From the NCBI GenBank assembly GCA_036523795.1, contig DATDDN010000021.1, positions 1-29,186 of the forward strand: a stretch of DNA of 29,186 nt, given 5' to 3'. Every line of letters starts with the position of its first letter. Positions within the stretch are counted from its first letter, which is position 1. The position numbers were made by a program, and so were the translations under genes. The DNA comes from 39-52-133 sp036523795 (lineage in GTDB: Bacteria; Pseudomonadota; Gammaproteobacteria; Burkholderiales; Gallionellaceae). The notes below the pieces were generated by a model that did not search any database, was not told where the DNA came from, and saw only the letters and a program-made list of their open reading frames with translations. Positions 9,501 through 17,088 of this stretch are shown here, piece after piece.

Positions 9501-9663
9501 CGTGATGGCGCACAAACTGGATCTCAAGGTGATTGCCGAAGGCGTCGAGTCCGCGCAGCAGCGAGATGTGCTGACGTCCGCGGGCTGTGACTTTGCACAA
9601 GGCTACCTGTTCTCGCGGCCGTTGACGGCTGAAGAGTTTGAGCAACTGTTGGATGGAAACTGA
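6577..9663 (+). CDS. Membrane c-di-GMP protein: Cache-PAS-PAS-GGDEF-EAL
   Basis: This is a 1028-residue hybrid diguanylate cyclase/phosphodiesterase. Domain order: TM1 (about 8-30), a periplasmic Cache-type sensor (about 35-315, with the typical ERDYFRANL and GLYFSYPML segments), TM2 (about 317-342), PAS1 (358-470), PAS2 (475-592), GGDEF (595-765) and EAL (775-1028). The cyclase signature GGDEF is intact at 680-684 and preceded by a product-inhibition I-site RESD at 671-674. The EAL signature is intact at 808-810 (KAEALLRW), and the catalytic DDFGTGYSSL segment is present, so both activities are possible. The ligand is unknown. ATG at 6577 is the only sensible start. From PAS2 onward the protein closely resembles the MHYT protein at 10134. 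Confidence 0.93.
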   Translation: MAISNKKRILLVTVLLVVAWNIAAWVIAQTYFQSRIEGVVQQESGLAQARANDLADSIQRNLAYISGIPKLFTKGPRFRNALARFGRGTLSSSRSVADKARLWGRDPQLRELNQFLTKIPETLNFDLLYVVNAAGDCIAASNADTPGSPVGTNFAERDYFRANLLGQPGMQYALGKTTKIAGLYFSYPMLIDGRFMGAIVAKMDVPTLSFMINSVPALVTDGNGVIILAHDRALEMSALAGAPIEQMSAEKRIAIYRREAFPVLTLTPWGDNRFPTLLRMRGSEAPHVMVSRALPQYGLTVHVDSEISQYAALKREGVGFALLLGLAGSVLILIENGVALYLDYSRRSAAKLKEQQSQLETMMHAAHDGIHVLDMKGRIILVNEAFCRMLGYTSQELQAMQISDWDTGVTQENFQARFATLATGAGDVFETRLRRKSGAEFDVEISAAVVVVEGQKRIYCAARDISERKRIEEELRLASLVLKNSSDGMVVTDADNRIIAVNPAFTSLTGYTFDDVRGKNPRMFKSGRHDAAFYQEMWRELRERGHWQGEVWDKRKNGELHAKWLTINTVRNEQGGVHRYVALFSDITEKKHSEELIWKQANFDMLTGLPNRHMLLDRLLQETHKADRNGLTIALLLIDLDLFKEVNDTLGHIVGDALLQQAALRIAACVRESDTVARLGGDEFTVILSALPESNRAETIAQNIISHLSEPFYLGNEVAYVSASVGITLYPGDGKNIEDLMRNADQAMYVAKQQGRGRFSHYTPSLQEAAQKRLRLTTDLRGALHGQQLRLLFQPIVELPGGRVSKAEALLRWQHPERGTINPQEFIHLAEESGLIHSIGDWVFREAAGVARRWSVKYGMDFQISVNKSPVQFRASGNDYTKSWPEYLQEIGLPGRQVVVEITEGMLLNAETEVVERLLHFRDAGIQVAIDDFGTGYSSLSYLKKFDIDYLKIDQSFVRNLGTDANDRALCEAIIVMAHKLDLKVIAEGVESAQQRDVLTSAGCDFAQGYLFSRPLTAEEFEQLLDGN

Positions 9664-9680
9664 AAGCGAAAGATACTGAA

Positions 9681-10082
9681 ATGGAATATACGTTTTTTGA
9701 CGAGGGCCTGCGTGACCGCTTTATCCGCATGGCAACCGGGATGGGCATTCCCAGCAAGGTATGGGACGACAAGATCGAGGGCAGCGTGGTTCAGCTCGAG
9801 GGCGAGCTGGACGAGGAACAGATGCTGGCCCTGGAGGCGGAATACGAAAATCTTCTGGACGAACAGATGGTGCTGTCCGAGGCTGATGGTTCGATGGAGC
9901 ACCAGGCCATGGGCGTCAATGTCATCTTTGCCGATGGGCATACCGGCGTGGTGCGCCTGAAAGGAGATGTTGCGCGGCGCCTGATGGAACATTTCGCGGC
10001 AGAGGAAATACATGATCTGGTGCAATCGATCGCCGACAGCATTGAGCACCCGATCAATGGCCCCCTGTGCAAGCGCGCGTGA
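9681..10082 (+). CDS. Acidic 133-aa protein between two c-di-GMP genes, function unknown
   Basis: The frame starts 17 bases after the stop of the Cache-GGDEF-EAL gene and ends 51 bases before the MHYT gene, all on the same strand, so it probably belongs to one transcript. It has no signal peptide, membrane helix, cysteine-rich motif or nucleotide-binding motif. It is very acidic (VVQLEGELDEEQMLALEAEY, then NLLDEQ), with an alternating strand/helix character and a C-terminal helix (RRLMEHFAAEEIHDLVQSIA). I do not recognise the family. Its position suggests a partner or modulator of the flanking GGDEF-EAL proteins, but nothing in the sequence proves this. Codon use matches its neighbours, which supports a real gene. 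Confidence 0.75.
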   Translation: MEYTFFDEGLRDRFIRMATGMGIPSKVWDDKIEGSVVQLEGELDEEQMLALEAEYENLLDEQMVLSEADGSMEHQAMGVNVIFADGHTGVVRLKGDVARRLMEHFAAEEIHDLVQSIADSIEHPINGPLCKRA

Positions 10083-10133
10083 TGGACGGACCATGCGTAT
10101 GCATCTGAGGAGATGCAAGGTACGGGACGGGTA

Positions 10134-12971
10134 ATGCTGGACGCCATTCAATTCCTGCGACTGCGACCTGATGACAGCCTGCTGTACGCTGCCTCCTATC
10201 GCCCGTCGCTCATCGTTCTCTCCGTTGCCATCGCCATCACCGCCGCCTATGCGGCGATGAAGGTGGCGGCCAGTGCCGCGCTGGCGCAAACGTGGCGGAA
10301 CCGGCTGCTGTGGCTCGGCATCGGCGCCGTGACCTTGGGCATGGGCACGTGGGCCATGCATTTCATCGGCATGCTGTCGGTCAATTTGCCCTGCGGCATC
10401 TACTACGATCCCGTGTTGACCCTGCTGTCCATCCTGCCGGGCATTCTGGCTGGCGGTGTGGCGCTGGCGATTGTCAGCCGGCCCGCGCCCGGGCAACGCG
10501 AGCTGTTGCTGGGAAGTGCCCTGATGGGGGGCGGCATCGGCGCCATGCACTATGCCGGCATGGCTGCGCTACGCATTGACGGCGTGGTGCGCTACGATCC
10601 ATCCCTGTTTGCGCTATCCATCCTGGTGGCGATCCTGCTTGCGTATGTTGCCTTGCGTGTGCACACCGGCATGCCGTGTGCACATCGGCGCTGTGACCTG
10701 CTGGTTGCGCTGATCATGGGCTCAGCCATATCCGGCATGCACTATACCGCCATGTCCGCCGCGTATTTCGTGCGCGGTGACGTGGGCGACCTGCCCGAAT
10801 CTGCGCTGAGTCCCAACAACCTCGCCTTGATCATCACGACCATGACGGTGCTGTTGGCCCTGCTGTCACTGGCTGTCGCCGCACTTTCACGCAACCGTGA
10901 AATGACCCAGAAGCTGCAGGAGAGCGAACGGCGCTGGAGGTTTGCGCTGGAAGGTGGCGGCGATGGCGTGTGGGACCTCAATATGCTCACCGGCGGGTTG
11001 ATGATGTCCAATGTGGGCAAACAGATGTTCGGTTTTGCCGAAGATGAGATCGCAGACAATATCGAGGCGTGGGAGCCGCGCATTCACCCCGATGACAAGG
11101 CACGCACCCGGGATGATCTGCGCAACTATCTGCGCGGCCGCAGCAAATATCTGTCCAGCGAATACCGCGTGCTGTGCAAGGACAACAGCTGGAAGTGGAT
11201 ATTGACGCGCGGCATGGCAGTCAGTCGCGACGCAGACGGGCGCGTGCTGCGCATGATCGGTACCCACTCTGACATCGATGAGCGCAAGAAGGCTGAGGAA
11301 GAGCTGCGCCTTGCCGCCATGGTCTACCAGAACAGCAGCGAGGCGATGACTGTCACGGACAGCCAGGGGCACATCGTCAGCGTCAATCCGGCGTTTACCA
11401 CCCTGACTGGCTATACGCTGGAGGAAGTACAGGGCAAGAGCACCAAGCTGCTCAATTCCGGGCGCCATACGCGCGAGTTCTATCGGGCAATGTGGCACCA
11501 GATCAACAGCATCGGGCACTGGCAAGGTGAAATATGGAACCGGCGCAAGAACGGTGAGCTATACCTGGAATGGCTGACCATCAATACCATCTACAACGAC
11601 GATGGTTCGGTGCATCGCTATGTCGCGCTGTTTTCAGACATTACCCAGAAAAAGGAATCTGAAGAGCTGATCTGGCGCCAGGCCAATTTCGATACGCTGA
11701 CCAGCCTGCCCAATCGCCGCATGTTCTATGACCGGCTGGAGCAGGAGATCAAGAAGTCGCACCGCTCCGGATTGCCGATGGCACTGATGCTGCTCGACCT
11801 GGATCACTTCAAGGAAGTGAATGACACCCTGGGGCACGCGCAGGGAGACATATTGCTGGTGGAGGCAGCGCGCCGCATCAGCGCATGCGTACGGGAATCG
11901 GATACCGTGGCGCGCCTGGGCGGGGATGAATTCACGATCATCCTGTCCGAGCTGGATGACGTCAACAGCGTGGAGCGGATCGCACAGAACATCATTGATG
12001 CGCTGGCCGGCCCGTTCCACTTGCAGCAGGAAGCGGCCTTCGTTTCGGCCAGCGTGGGCATCACCCTTTATCCGAACGATGCGCATAATATCGACACCCT
12101 GATCAAGAATGCGGACCAGGCCATGTATCTGTCCAAGAATTCCGGACGCGGCCGCTTCAGCTACTTCACTGCTGCACTGCAGGAAGCGGCGCAAAACCGC
12201 ATGCACCTGATCAACGATTTGCGCGCGGCCATCGGCAAGGGGCAATTTGCCGTGTATTACCAGCCCATCGTGGATCTGGCCAATGGGCGCATCTGCAAGG
12301 CTGAGGCCTTGCTGCGCTGGCACCACCCCCAGCGCGGAATGGTGAGCCCCACGCAATTCATTCCGCTGGCCGAAGAATCCGCTCTCATACACGAAATCGG
12401 CAACTGGGTGTTCACGCAGGTCGGCGTGCAGCTCAAGCATTGGCGCGCGATGTATGCACCAAAGTTCCAGGTCAGCATCAACAAGTCACCGCTGCAGTTC
12501 CGCCAGCACGGCATGGCAGGAGAAGCCTCCTGGGTGGCACAACTGCAGGCGCTGGGCCTGCCCGGGCAGAGCATGGTTATCGAGATCACCGAAGGCATGC
12601 TGCTGAATGCAGAGGAGGGCGTGGCCGATCGCTTGCTGCAATTCCGCGATGCCGGCATGCAGGTCGCCATCGATGACTTTGGCACCGGTTATTCCTCGCT
12701 GTCTTACCTGAAGAAATTCGACATCGACTATCTGAAGATCGACCAGTCGTTTATTCGCAACCTGGACAGTGACGATGACGACATGGCGGTGTGCCAGGCC
12801 ATCATCGTGATGGCGCACAAGCTGGGTCTGCAAGTGGTCGCCGAGGGCGTAGAAACGCAGCGTCAGCACGACCTGCTGAAGGCGTACGGCTGCAATTTTG
12901 CGCAGGGGTTCCTGTACTCGGAAGCCGTGCCGGCGGCAAAGTTCGAGGCCTTGCTAATGGCTCAGCAATAG
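10134..12971 (+). CDS. MHYT-PAS-PAS-GGDEF-EAL membrane c-di-GMP protein
   Basis: This is a 945-residue membrane protein. The N-terminus (about 20-255) is an MHYT sensor of roughly seven helices with three copies of the family motif: MHFIGM (75-80), MHYAGM (138-143) and MHYTAM (202-207). MHYT has been proposed in the literature to bind copper and sense O2, CO or NO. PAS1 (about 262-385), PAS2 (390-505), GGDEF (GGDEF at 596-600, I-site RESD 587-590) and EAL (EAL at 724-726, then DDFGTGYSSL) follow, so both c-di-GMP synthesis and breakdown are possible. Another ATG 21 bases upstream has GAGGAG touching it, too close to serve it. The start at 10134 gives the normal MHYT N-terminus. The gene converges on norD, of interest given the proposed gas-sensing role. 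Confidence 0.93.
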   Translation: MLDAIQFLRLRPDDSLLYAASYRPSLIVLSVAIAITAAYAAMKVAASAALAQTWRNRLLWLGIGAVTLGMGTWAMHFIGMLSVNLPCGIYYDPVLTLLSILPGILAGGVALAIVSRPAPGQRELLLGSALMGGGIGAMHYAGMAALRIDGVVRYDPSLFALSILVAILLAYVALRVHTGMPCAHRRCDLLVALIMGSAISGMHYTAMSAAYFVRGDVGDLPESALSPNNLALIITTMTVLLALLSLAVAALSRNREMTQKLQESERRWRFALEGGGDGVWDLNMLTGGLMMSNVGKQMFGFAEDEIADNIEAWEPRIHPDDKARTRDDLRNYLRGRSKYLSSEYRVLCKDNSWKWILTRGMAVSRDADGRVLRMIGTHSDIDERKKAEEELRLAAMVYQNSSEAMTVTDSQGHIVSVNPAFTTLTGYTLEEVQGKSTKLLNSGRHTREFYRAMWHQINSIGHWQGEIWNRRKNGELYLEWLTINTIYNDDGSVHRYVALFSDITQKKESEELIWRQANFDTLTSLPNRRMFYDRLEQEIKKSHRSGLPMALMLLDLDHFKEVNDTLGHAQGDILLVEAARRISACVRESDTVARLGGDEFTIILSELDDVNSVERIAQNIIDALAGPFHLQQEAAFVSASVGITLYPNDAHNIDTLIKNADQAMYLSKNSGRGRFSYFTAALQEAAQNRMHLINDLRAAIGKGQFAVYYQPIVDLANGRICKAEALLRWHHPQRGMVSPTQFIPLAEESALIHEIGNWVFTQVGVQLKHWRAMYAPKFQVSINKSPLQFRQHGMAGEASWVAQLQALGLPGQSMVIEITEGMLLNAEEGVADRLLQFRDAGMQVAIDDFGTGYSSLSYLKKFDIDYLKIDQSFIRNLDSDDDDMAVCQAIIVMAHKLGLQVVAEGVETQRQHDLLKAYGCNFAQGFLYSEAVPAAKFEALLMAQQ

Positions 12972-13012
12972 CCGCCTGGTCATGTGTTGGACGCGGTGGC
13001 TGTCATGCCCGG

Positions 13013-14845
13013 CTAGCGAGTGAGCTGGGCGTACAGCAGGGGCAGTTGCCGCGGCAGCTCGGCAGGTTTGCGAATCACCACATAGCCACCGATGCCGAAC
13101 AGATGCGGCAGGTAGCTGTTGGCCTTTTCATCGATGGTGACGCAGAACGGGCGCAGCCCCATCTGGCGCGCCTCCACCAGGGCGACGCGGGTATCCTCGA
13201 TGCCGTAGCGTCCCTCATACTGATCCAGATCGTTGGGTTTCCCATCTGTCAGGATGAGCAGCAGGCGTTGTGTCGCAGTTTGCCTGGACAGCAGCGCGCT
13301 GGCGTGGCGGATGGCCGCCCCCATGCGCGTGTAGTAGCCGGGCTTGATTGCCTGGATGCGGCCGCGGATGCCTGCGTTGTATTTTTCGCCAAATTCCTTG
13401 AGTACGTGAAAGCGCACATTGTCGCGGCGTAGCGAAGAAAAGCCATACAGTCCGAAGCGGTCAGCGGTGGCGCTGAGTGCCTCGGCGAACAGGAACAGGC
13501 TGTCGCGGATGACGTCGATGACGCGTGCGGAATCGCTCACCCAGGCATCAGTGGATAGGGACAGGTCTGCCAGCGTCAGGCAGGCGAGGTCGCGCTCGCG
13601 GTAGTGGTGGGCGCGGTACAGGCCGCGTTCGGCAGCATGGCCGCTGAGGCGGTCGGCACTGAACTGCACGCAGGCATCCAGGTCAGGCTCGCTGCCATCG
13701 AACTGGCCGTTGAGCCACACCCGCTTGGGAGTGAGCGCCTCGAACTGGCTGCGGATACGGCGCGCATTCGCAGCGAGGTGCTGGGGCAATGCGCAGGGAG
13801 GCGCCGAGCGTGCCTGCATGGGCTGCAGGCGGCAGTGCTCGGGCTGCAGAACATGTTTCCTGTAATGCCATTCCGGCAGCAGGATGCCTTGGCCGAGCGG
13901 CGTGTCGTCCTCTGCCGCAGAGGGGAGGTCAAGATCGAACTTGAGGCGCGAGGCCACGCTTTTGCCATCCTGCGCCACGCTCAGCTTGTCCATGTCGTTG
14001 GCCGCGTCGGCGCTGCTGTCGCCATCCTCTTCGGTAGCCCGGTTCGCCTTGAAGTATTCCGCCCAGCCGAAGATACTTTCGGCGCGGAAAAACAGCATGA
14101 ACGGATTCTTGTTGTCCGGCATGTCCACCCGTTCGGCCTGGCGGCGCTGGGTGTCGCCAATTCTCTTGCTCTTGCCGTCGCCTTCCTGTGGTGTGGCGCT
14201 GGCGGGAGAGTTGCTGCCTGAGGGCGAAGCGATGTGTGGCGGATTGGGGTGCAGCCACAGGTGTACCGGGTAAGGCGGGCGGCTGGCGGGCGGCAGTTGC
14301 GCAACGCTGCCCGGATTGCTCAGGGCTGTGCGGACTGCCTGTTCCAGCACGGATTCATCTTCCGGCAGACCCGCGGGGTCGGGGCGCAGCGCCAGGGTGG
14401 CATCCAGCAGGCGCAGGTAACGCGGACGCAAGCCGGGGAAGCGCTCGAACACCGTCAGGGTGGCCTGCTGGCTGCGAACTTCCCAGGCCTGATGTGTGGC
14501 GTCGTCGACGGCAGCCAGTGCGATCAGCCACAGGTAAAGGTCGCGATTGAGGCTGTGTGTGGGCAGGATGTCGATTAGTGCGGGCAGGCGCAGGGTGTCT
14601 TCGTCCAGCCAGGTCAATTCGATCTTTTCATGGCTGCCGGCAACGCGCTGCAGCAGGCTGCGCCGAGCGCCATGCTCGCTGGCCGTGGTGGCGCGAATGT
14701 CGAGGCCGCTGTCACCGCCGAGGGCACGAAAGAAGATGCCCGCGGTCTTGCTGATATCGTCCAGCCTTACCGCTGCCTGCGGATAACGCTTGTCCGCGAC
14801 GCGCGTGATCAGTTTGTGCCAGAGCGCACCGACGCTTTCTTCCAT
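13013..14845 (-). CDS. norD: Nitric oxide reductase activation protein NorD
   Basis: NorD is the von Willebrand factor A protein that works with the AAA+ ATPase NorQ to mature cNOR, probably by inserting the non-heme iron FeB. The 610-residue product has a long helical N-terminal part with a variable, Ser/Pro-rich stretch (about 205-250). A C-terminal VWA domain begins near residue 420 with the metal-ion-dependent adhesion motif DLSLS (about 427-431). The conserved ILTDGKPND and the ending GGYVVIRKPAELPRQLPLLY are characteristic of NorD. It is the last gene of the leftward nor accessory group, 57 bases after the polyferredoxin gene. Here norQ and norD are separated by two extra membrane genes. 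Cytoplasmic, no signal peptide. Confidence 0.94.
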   Translation of the reverse strand: MEESVGALWHKLITRVADKRYPQAAVRLDDISKTAGIFFRALGGDSGLDIRATTASEHGARRSLLQRVAGSHEKIELTWLDEDTLRLPALIDILPTHSLNRDLYLWLIALAAVDDATHQAWEVRSQQATLTVFERFPGLRPRYLRLLDATLALRPDPAGLPEDESVLEQAVRTALSNPGSVAQLPPASRPPYPVHLWLHPNPPHIASPSGSNSPASATPQEGDGKSKRIGDTQRRQAERVDMPDNKNPFMLFFRAESIFGWAEYFKANRATEEDGDSSADAANDMDKLSVAQDGKSVASRLKFDLDLPSAAEDDTPLGQGILLPEWHYRKHVLQPEHCRLQPMQARSAPPCALPQHLAANARRIRSQFEALTPKRVWLNGQFDGSEPDLDACVQFSADRLSGHAAERGLYRAHHYRERDLACLTLADLSLSTDAWVSDSARVIDVIRDSLFLFAEALSATADRFGLYGFSSLRRDNVRFHVLKEFGEKYNAGIRGRIQAIKPGYYTRMGAAIRHASALLSRQTATQRLLLILTDGKPNDLDQYEGRYGIEDTRVALVEARQMGLRPFCVTIDEKANSYLPHLFGIGGYVVIRKPAELPRQLPLLYAQLTR

Positions 14846-14902
14846 TCAGCGCTCCCGTGTACAGCAGCTTGCAGTCATCGTCGTCAGTTTCGCCATGGGA
14901 AT

Positions 14903-15901
14903 TCAGTGCGTCGATGCATCATTGGGCGCCGGCTCTGTGCCAAAGCAGTGCTCGGGTAGCTCAACATGGTGGCCGAAATCGCGCGCCGACTTGTCGAATG
15001 CGCAAGCCTCGTCCACCCACTTGAGCAGCGTGCCCTGGGGATTCCCGGCCTGTACTTGGGTGCAGGCGTTGGCGCACTGGCCACACTGGGTGCAGGTGAA
15101 CATGTGACGTTTGATGGTGCGCGGTTTGAGGCGCATCGGGCATACGTTTTCGCACGCGGCATTGCAGTCGGCACAGGCCGCGGCGCGTTTGCGGTCAAAA
15201 CCGATCACCATCGCCTTGCGGTTGGCCATCCAGGCAAGCGACTGGAACAGGCCGATGGCGCAGCCGAAGCGACAGAACAGGTGGCGCGCGAACATGAATT
15301 CGATGAAGAACAGCAGGGTGCCCACACCGATGAAGCGCGCCTGGTTGCCTGTCAGCGTACCGTGCCACAGGTTGCCGTAGATCTCAGTGGGCGGCAGCAG
15401 GTAGGTGAGCAGCGCGACAGCCCAGGTAAAGGCGAAAGCCAGTGCCAGCGGCACCACGACCAGCCAGTACCATGGGTTGGCTTTGGTGATGCTGCCATCT
15501 GCGTTGAGCTCGGGCAGAGGGTGTTTGTCCCAGATGCTCTGCTTGCCGATGGCACGCCGCAGCGCACCGTTGACGGTTTCCACCACCGAGAAATGCGGGC
15601 ACAGCCAGCCGCAATATAGGCGGCCATACTTCCATGAGATCCACACGCCGAGGGCTATCACACCGAGAATCGGCAGGCCGCCGCGCAGGACGATGTTGAT
15701 GGCGGCCTGGGTGGCATCGATGCGCTGGGCAATGAAGTCGTCCAGCCCCAGCGTCCAGTGCATGCCGAGGAAGAAGAAATGTTTGACGTTGAGATCGAAG
15801 CGGAACAGGTCGAATACCGGCGCCAGTACGAACAGGATGAAGAAACCTGACTGGAACCAGATGCGCTTGTGCTGCAGGCTTATCTGCCGGGTGCTAGTCA
15901 C
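14903..15901 (-). CDS. NapH/NosR/CcoG-like membrane polyferredoxin in the nor cluster
   Basis: This 332-residue protein has about five membrane helices and four cysteine groups. Two are CxxxC pairs at membrane edges (CGWLCPH, C97/C101; CRFGC, C210/C214). The other two are ferredoxin-type [4Fe-4S] motifs, at about 243-254 (CADCNAACENVCPM) and 270-280 (CTQCGQCANAC). This is the architecture of NapH, the C-terminal half of NosR/NirI, and CcoG, all linked to electron transfer or metal-center assembly. The N-terminal FMN-binding domain of NosR/NirI is absent. The GTG at 15901 overlaps the upstream stop (GTGACTAG), suggesting coupling; a TTG at 15913 in the same frame is the alternative start. Position between norQ and norD suggests electron supply to, or maturation of, cNOR, which is inference. 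Confidence 0.85.
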   Translation of the reverse strand: MTSTRQISLQHKRIWFQSGFFILFVLAPVFDLFRFDLNVKHFFFLGMHWTLGLDDFIAQRIDATQAAINIVLRGGLPILGVIALGVWISWKYGRLYCGWLCPHFSVVETVNGALRRAIGKQSIWDKHPLPELNADGSITKANPWYWLVVVPLALAFAFTWAVALLTYLLPPTEIYGNLWHGTLTGNQARFIGVGTLLFFIEFMFARHLFCRFGCAIGLFQSLAWMANRKAMVIGFDRKRAAACADCNAACENVCPMRLKPRTIKRHMFTCTQCGQCANACTQVQAGNPQGTLLKWVDEACAFDKSARDFGHHVELPEHCFGTEPAPNDASTH

Positions 15902-16292
15902 AGCGCCGCCCAATCAGTGGAAAGACATACTGCTGGCCGGCCAGAGCCCTGGTCAGGCCGAACACGCCGAGCAGGACCAGCGTGGCGTGACAGGTGATGA
16001 AGTAAAGAATGGTGACGATCCAGGGGCCGGGTGAGTGGTAACCGCCCAGCCTGAGCACGGTGCTGCTGACAAAGATCAGCAGCACAAAGGCCCAGATGCT
16101 GGCCGCAATGGTCTGGCGCAGGTGGCATGTCGCGAGGGCGGGCGTGTCTGCGCTGCGCCTGAAATACAGCCAGAGCAGAATGAGGAATGCCAGGCCGGGC
16201 GCAATCAGCAGGTTGGCCAGATGGAGCACTTCCGCCCAGGCTGCGAGGTCGCGTCCGGGTATGTCCTGTAGGCTATCTTCCGAAACTGGCAT
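15894..16292 (-). CDS. Small three-helix membrane protein in the nor cluster (DUF4870-like)
   Basis: This 132-residue protein has three predicted membrane helices (about 27-44, 61-80, 91-114) and a short cytoplasmic-looking tail ending QYVFPLIGRRCD. The pattern HLANLLIAPGL, then RQTIAASIWAF, then AGQQYVFPLIG resembles small DUF4870/Tic20-like membrane proteins; this is resemblance by eye only. No heme or metal motif is evident, although His85 in RLGGYHSPGPW and Cys101-His102 in the last helix are noteworthy. Its ATG overlaps the end of norQ by 20 bases, and its stop overlaps the start of the polyferredoxin gene. It is therefore embedded in a tightly coupled run and very likely functions with cNOR maturation or its electron supply. 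Confidence 0.82.
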   Translation of the reverse strand: MPVSEDSLQDIPGRDLAAWAEVLHLANLLIAPGLAFLILLWLYFRRSADTPALATCHLRQTIAASIWAFVLLIFVSSTVLRLGGYHSPGPWIVTILYFITCHATLVLLGVFGLTRALAGQQYVFPLIGRRCD

Positions 16293-17085
16293 GAACGATC
16301 TCCATCAATGCTTCTGCAGTTTCCTCGTCATCGGTGAGCGTTTCCACCATGGCGGCACGACAGGCGTCCACCGGGTCGAATCCGCTCTTGATCAGGGTGG
16401 CGGCGTAGACCAGCAGGCGCGTGCTGGCGGCTTCCTCCAGATCATGTTCCTTGAGCGCGCGCAGGGCGCTGGCAAGATTAACCAAGCGATTGGACAACAT
16501 TTCTTCGATGCCGGTTTCACCGCGCAGAATTTCCTGCTCCAGCGCACGCTCGGGAAAGTCGAAGCGCAGCGAAACGAAGCGCTGGCGCGTGGAAGGCTTC
16601 ATCCCCTTGAGGAAATTCTGGTAGCCGGGGTTATACGACACCACCAGCATGAACTCGGGTGGTGCCTGCAGGATCTCGCCGGTGCGCTCGATGGGCAGAA
16701 TGCGGCGGTCGTCGGACAGGGGGTGCAGCACTACGGTCGTGTCCTTGCGCGCCTCGACCACCTCGTCCAGGTAGCAGATGCCGCCTTCGCGCACCGCGCG
16801 CGACAGCGGGCCGTCGCTCCAGTAGGTGGCGCCGTCGCCGATCAGGTGGCGGCCAACCAGGTCTGCGGCAGTCAGGTCGTCGTGGCAAGCCACCGTATAC
16901 AGCGGTCTCCCCAGCCGTGCCGCCATGTGCGCGACAAAGCGGGTCTTGCCGCAACCGGTGGGCCCCTTGATCAACAGCGGAAGCTGGTTGCGGTAGGCAT
17001 GCTCGAACAGCTCGATCTCGTTGTGATGCGGCTTGTAGAACGGCGGGGTGGTCATGTTCTCGGATAGACGGTGTGAGTTGGTCAT
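16273..17085 (-). CDS. norQ: NorQ, MoxR-type AAA+ ATPase for NO reductase maturation
   Basis: NorQ is the ATPase partner of NorD in activating cNOR. The 270-residue product carries Walker A GPTGCGKT (41-48), Walker B ICYLDE (103-108), the conserved RHLIGDGATYWSDGPLSRAVR segment, and the sensor region LVVSYNPGYQ, then STRQRFVSLRFDFP. All are typical of the NorQ/CbbQ branch of MoxR proteins. Sequence alone cannot fully separate NorQ from CbbQ; the nor context decides it. ATG at 17085 lies three bases after the stop of the upstream COX4-like gene; Met11 is an alternative start. The gene end overlaps the next ORF by 20 bases. Cytoplasmic. Confidence 0.94.
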   Translation of the reverse strand: MTNSHRLSENMTTPPFYKPHHNEIELFEHAYRNQLPLLIKGPTGCGKTRFVAHMAARLGRPLYTVACHDDLTAADLVGRHLIGDGATYWSDGPLSRAVREGGICYLDEVVEARKDTTVVLHPLSDDRRILPIERTGEILQAPPEFMLVVSYNPGYQNFLKGMKPSTRQRFVSLRFDFPERALEQEILRGETGIEEMLSNRLVNLASALRALKEHDLEEAASTRLLVYAATLIKSGFDPVDACRAAMVETLTDDEETAEALMEIVHASFGR

Positions 17086-17088
17086 GTG

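Noticed and set aside
6859..9645. 928-codon open frame on the minus strand
   Set aside because: It lies exactly antisense to the Cache-PAS-GGDEF-EAL gene, has His/Gln/Arg-rich low-complexity composition and no domain; a GC-bias shadow.
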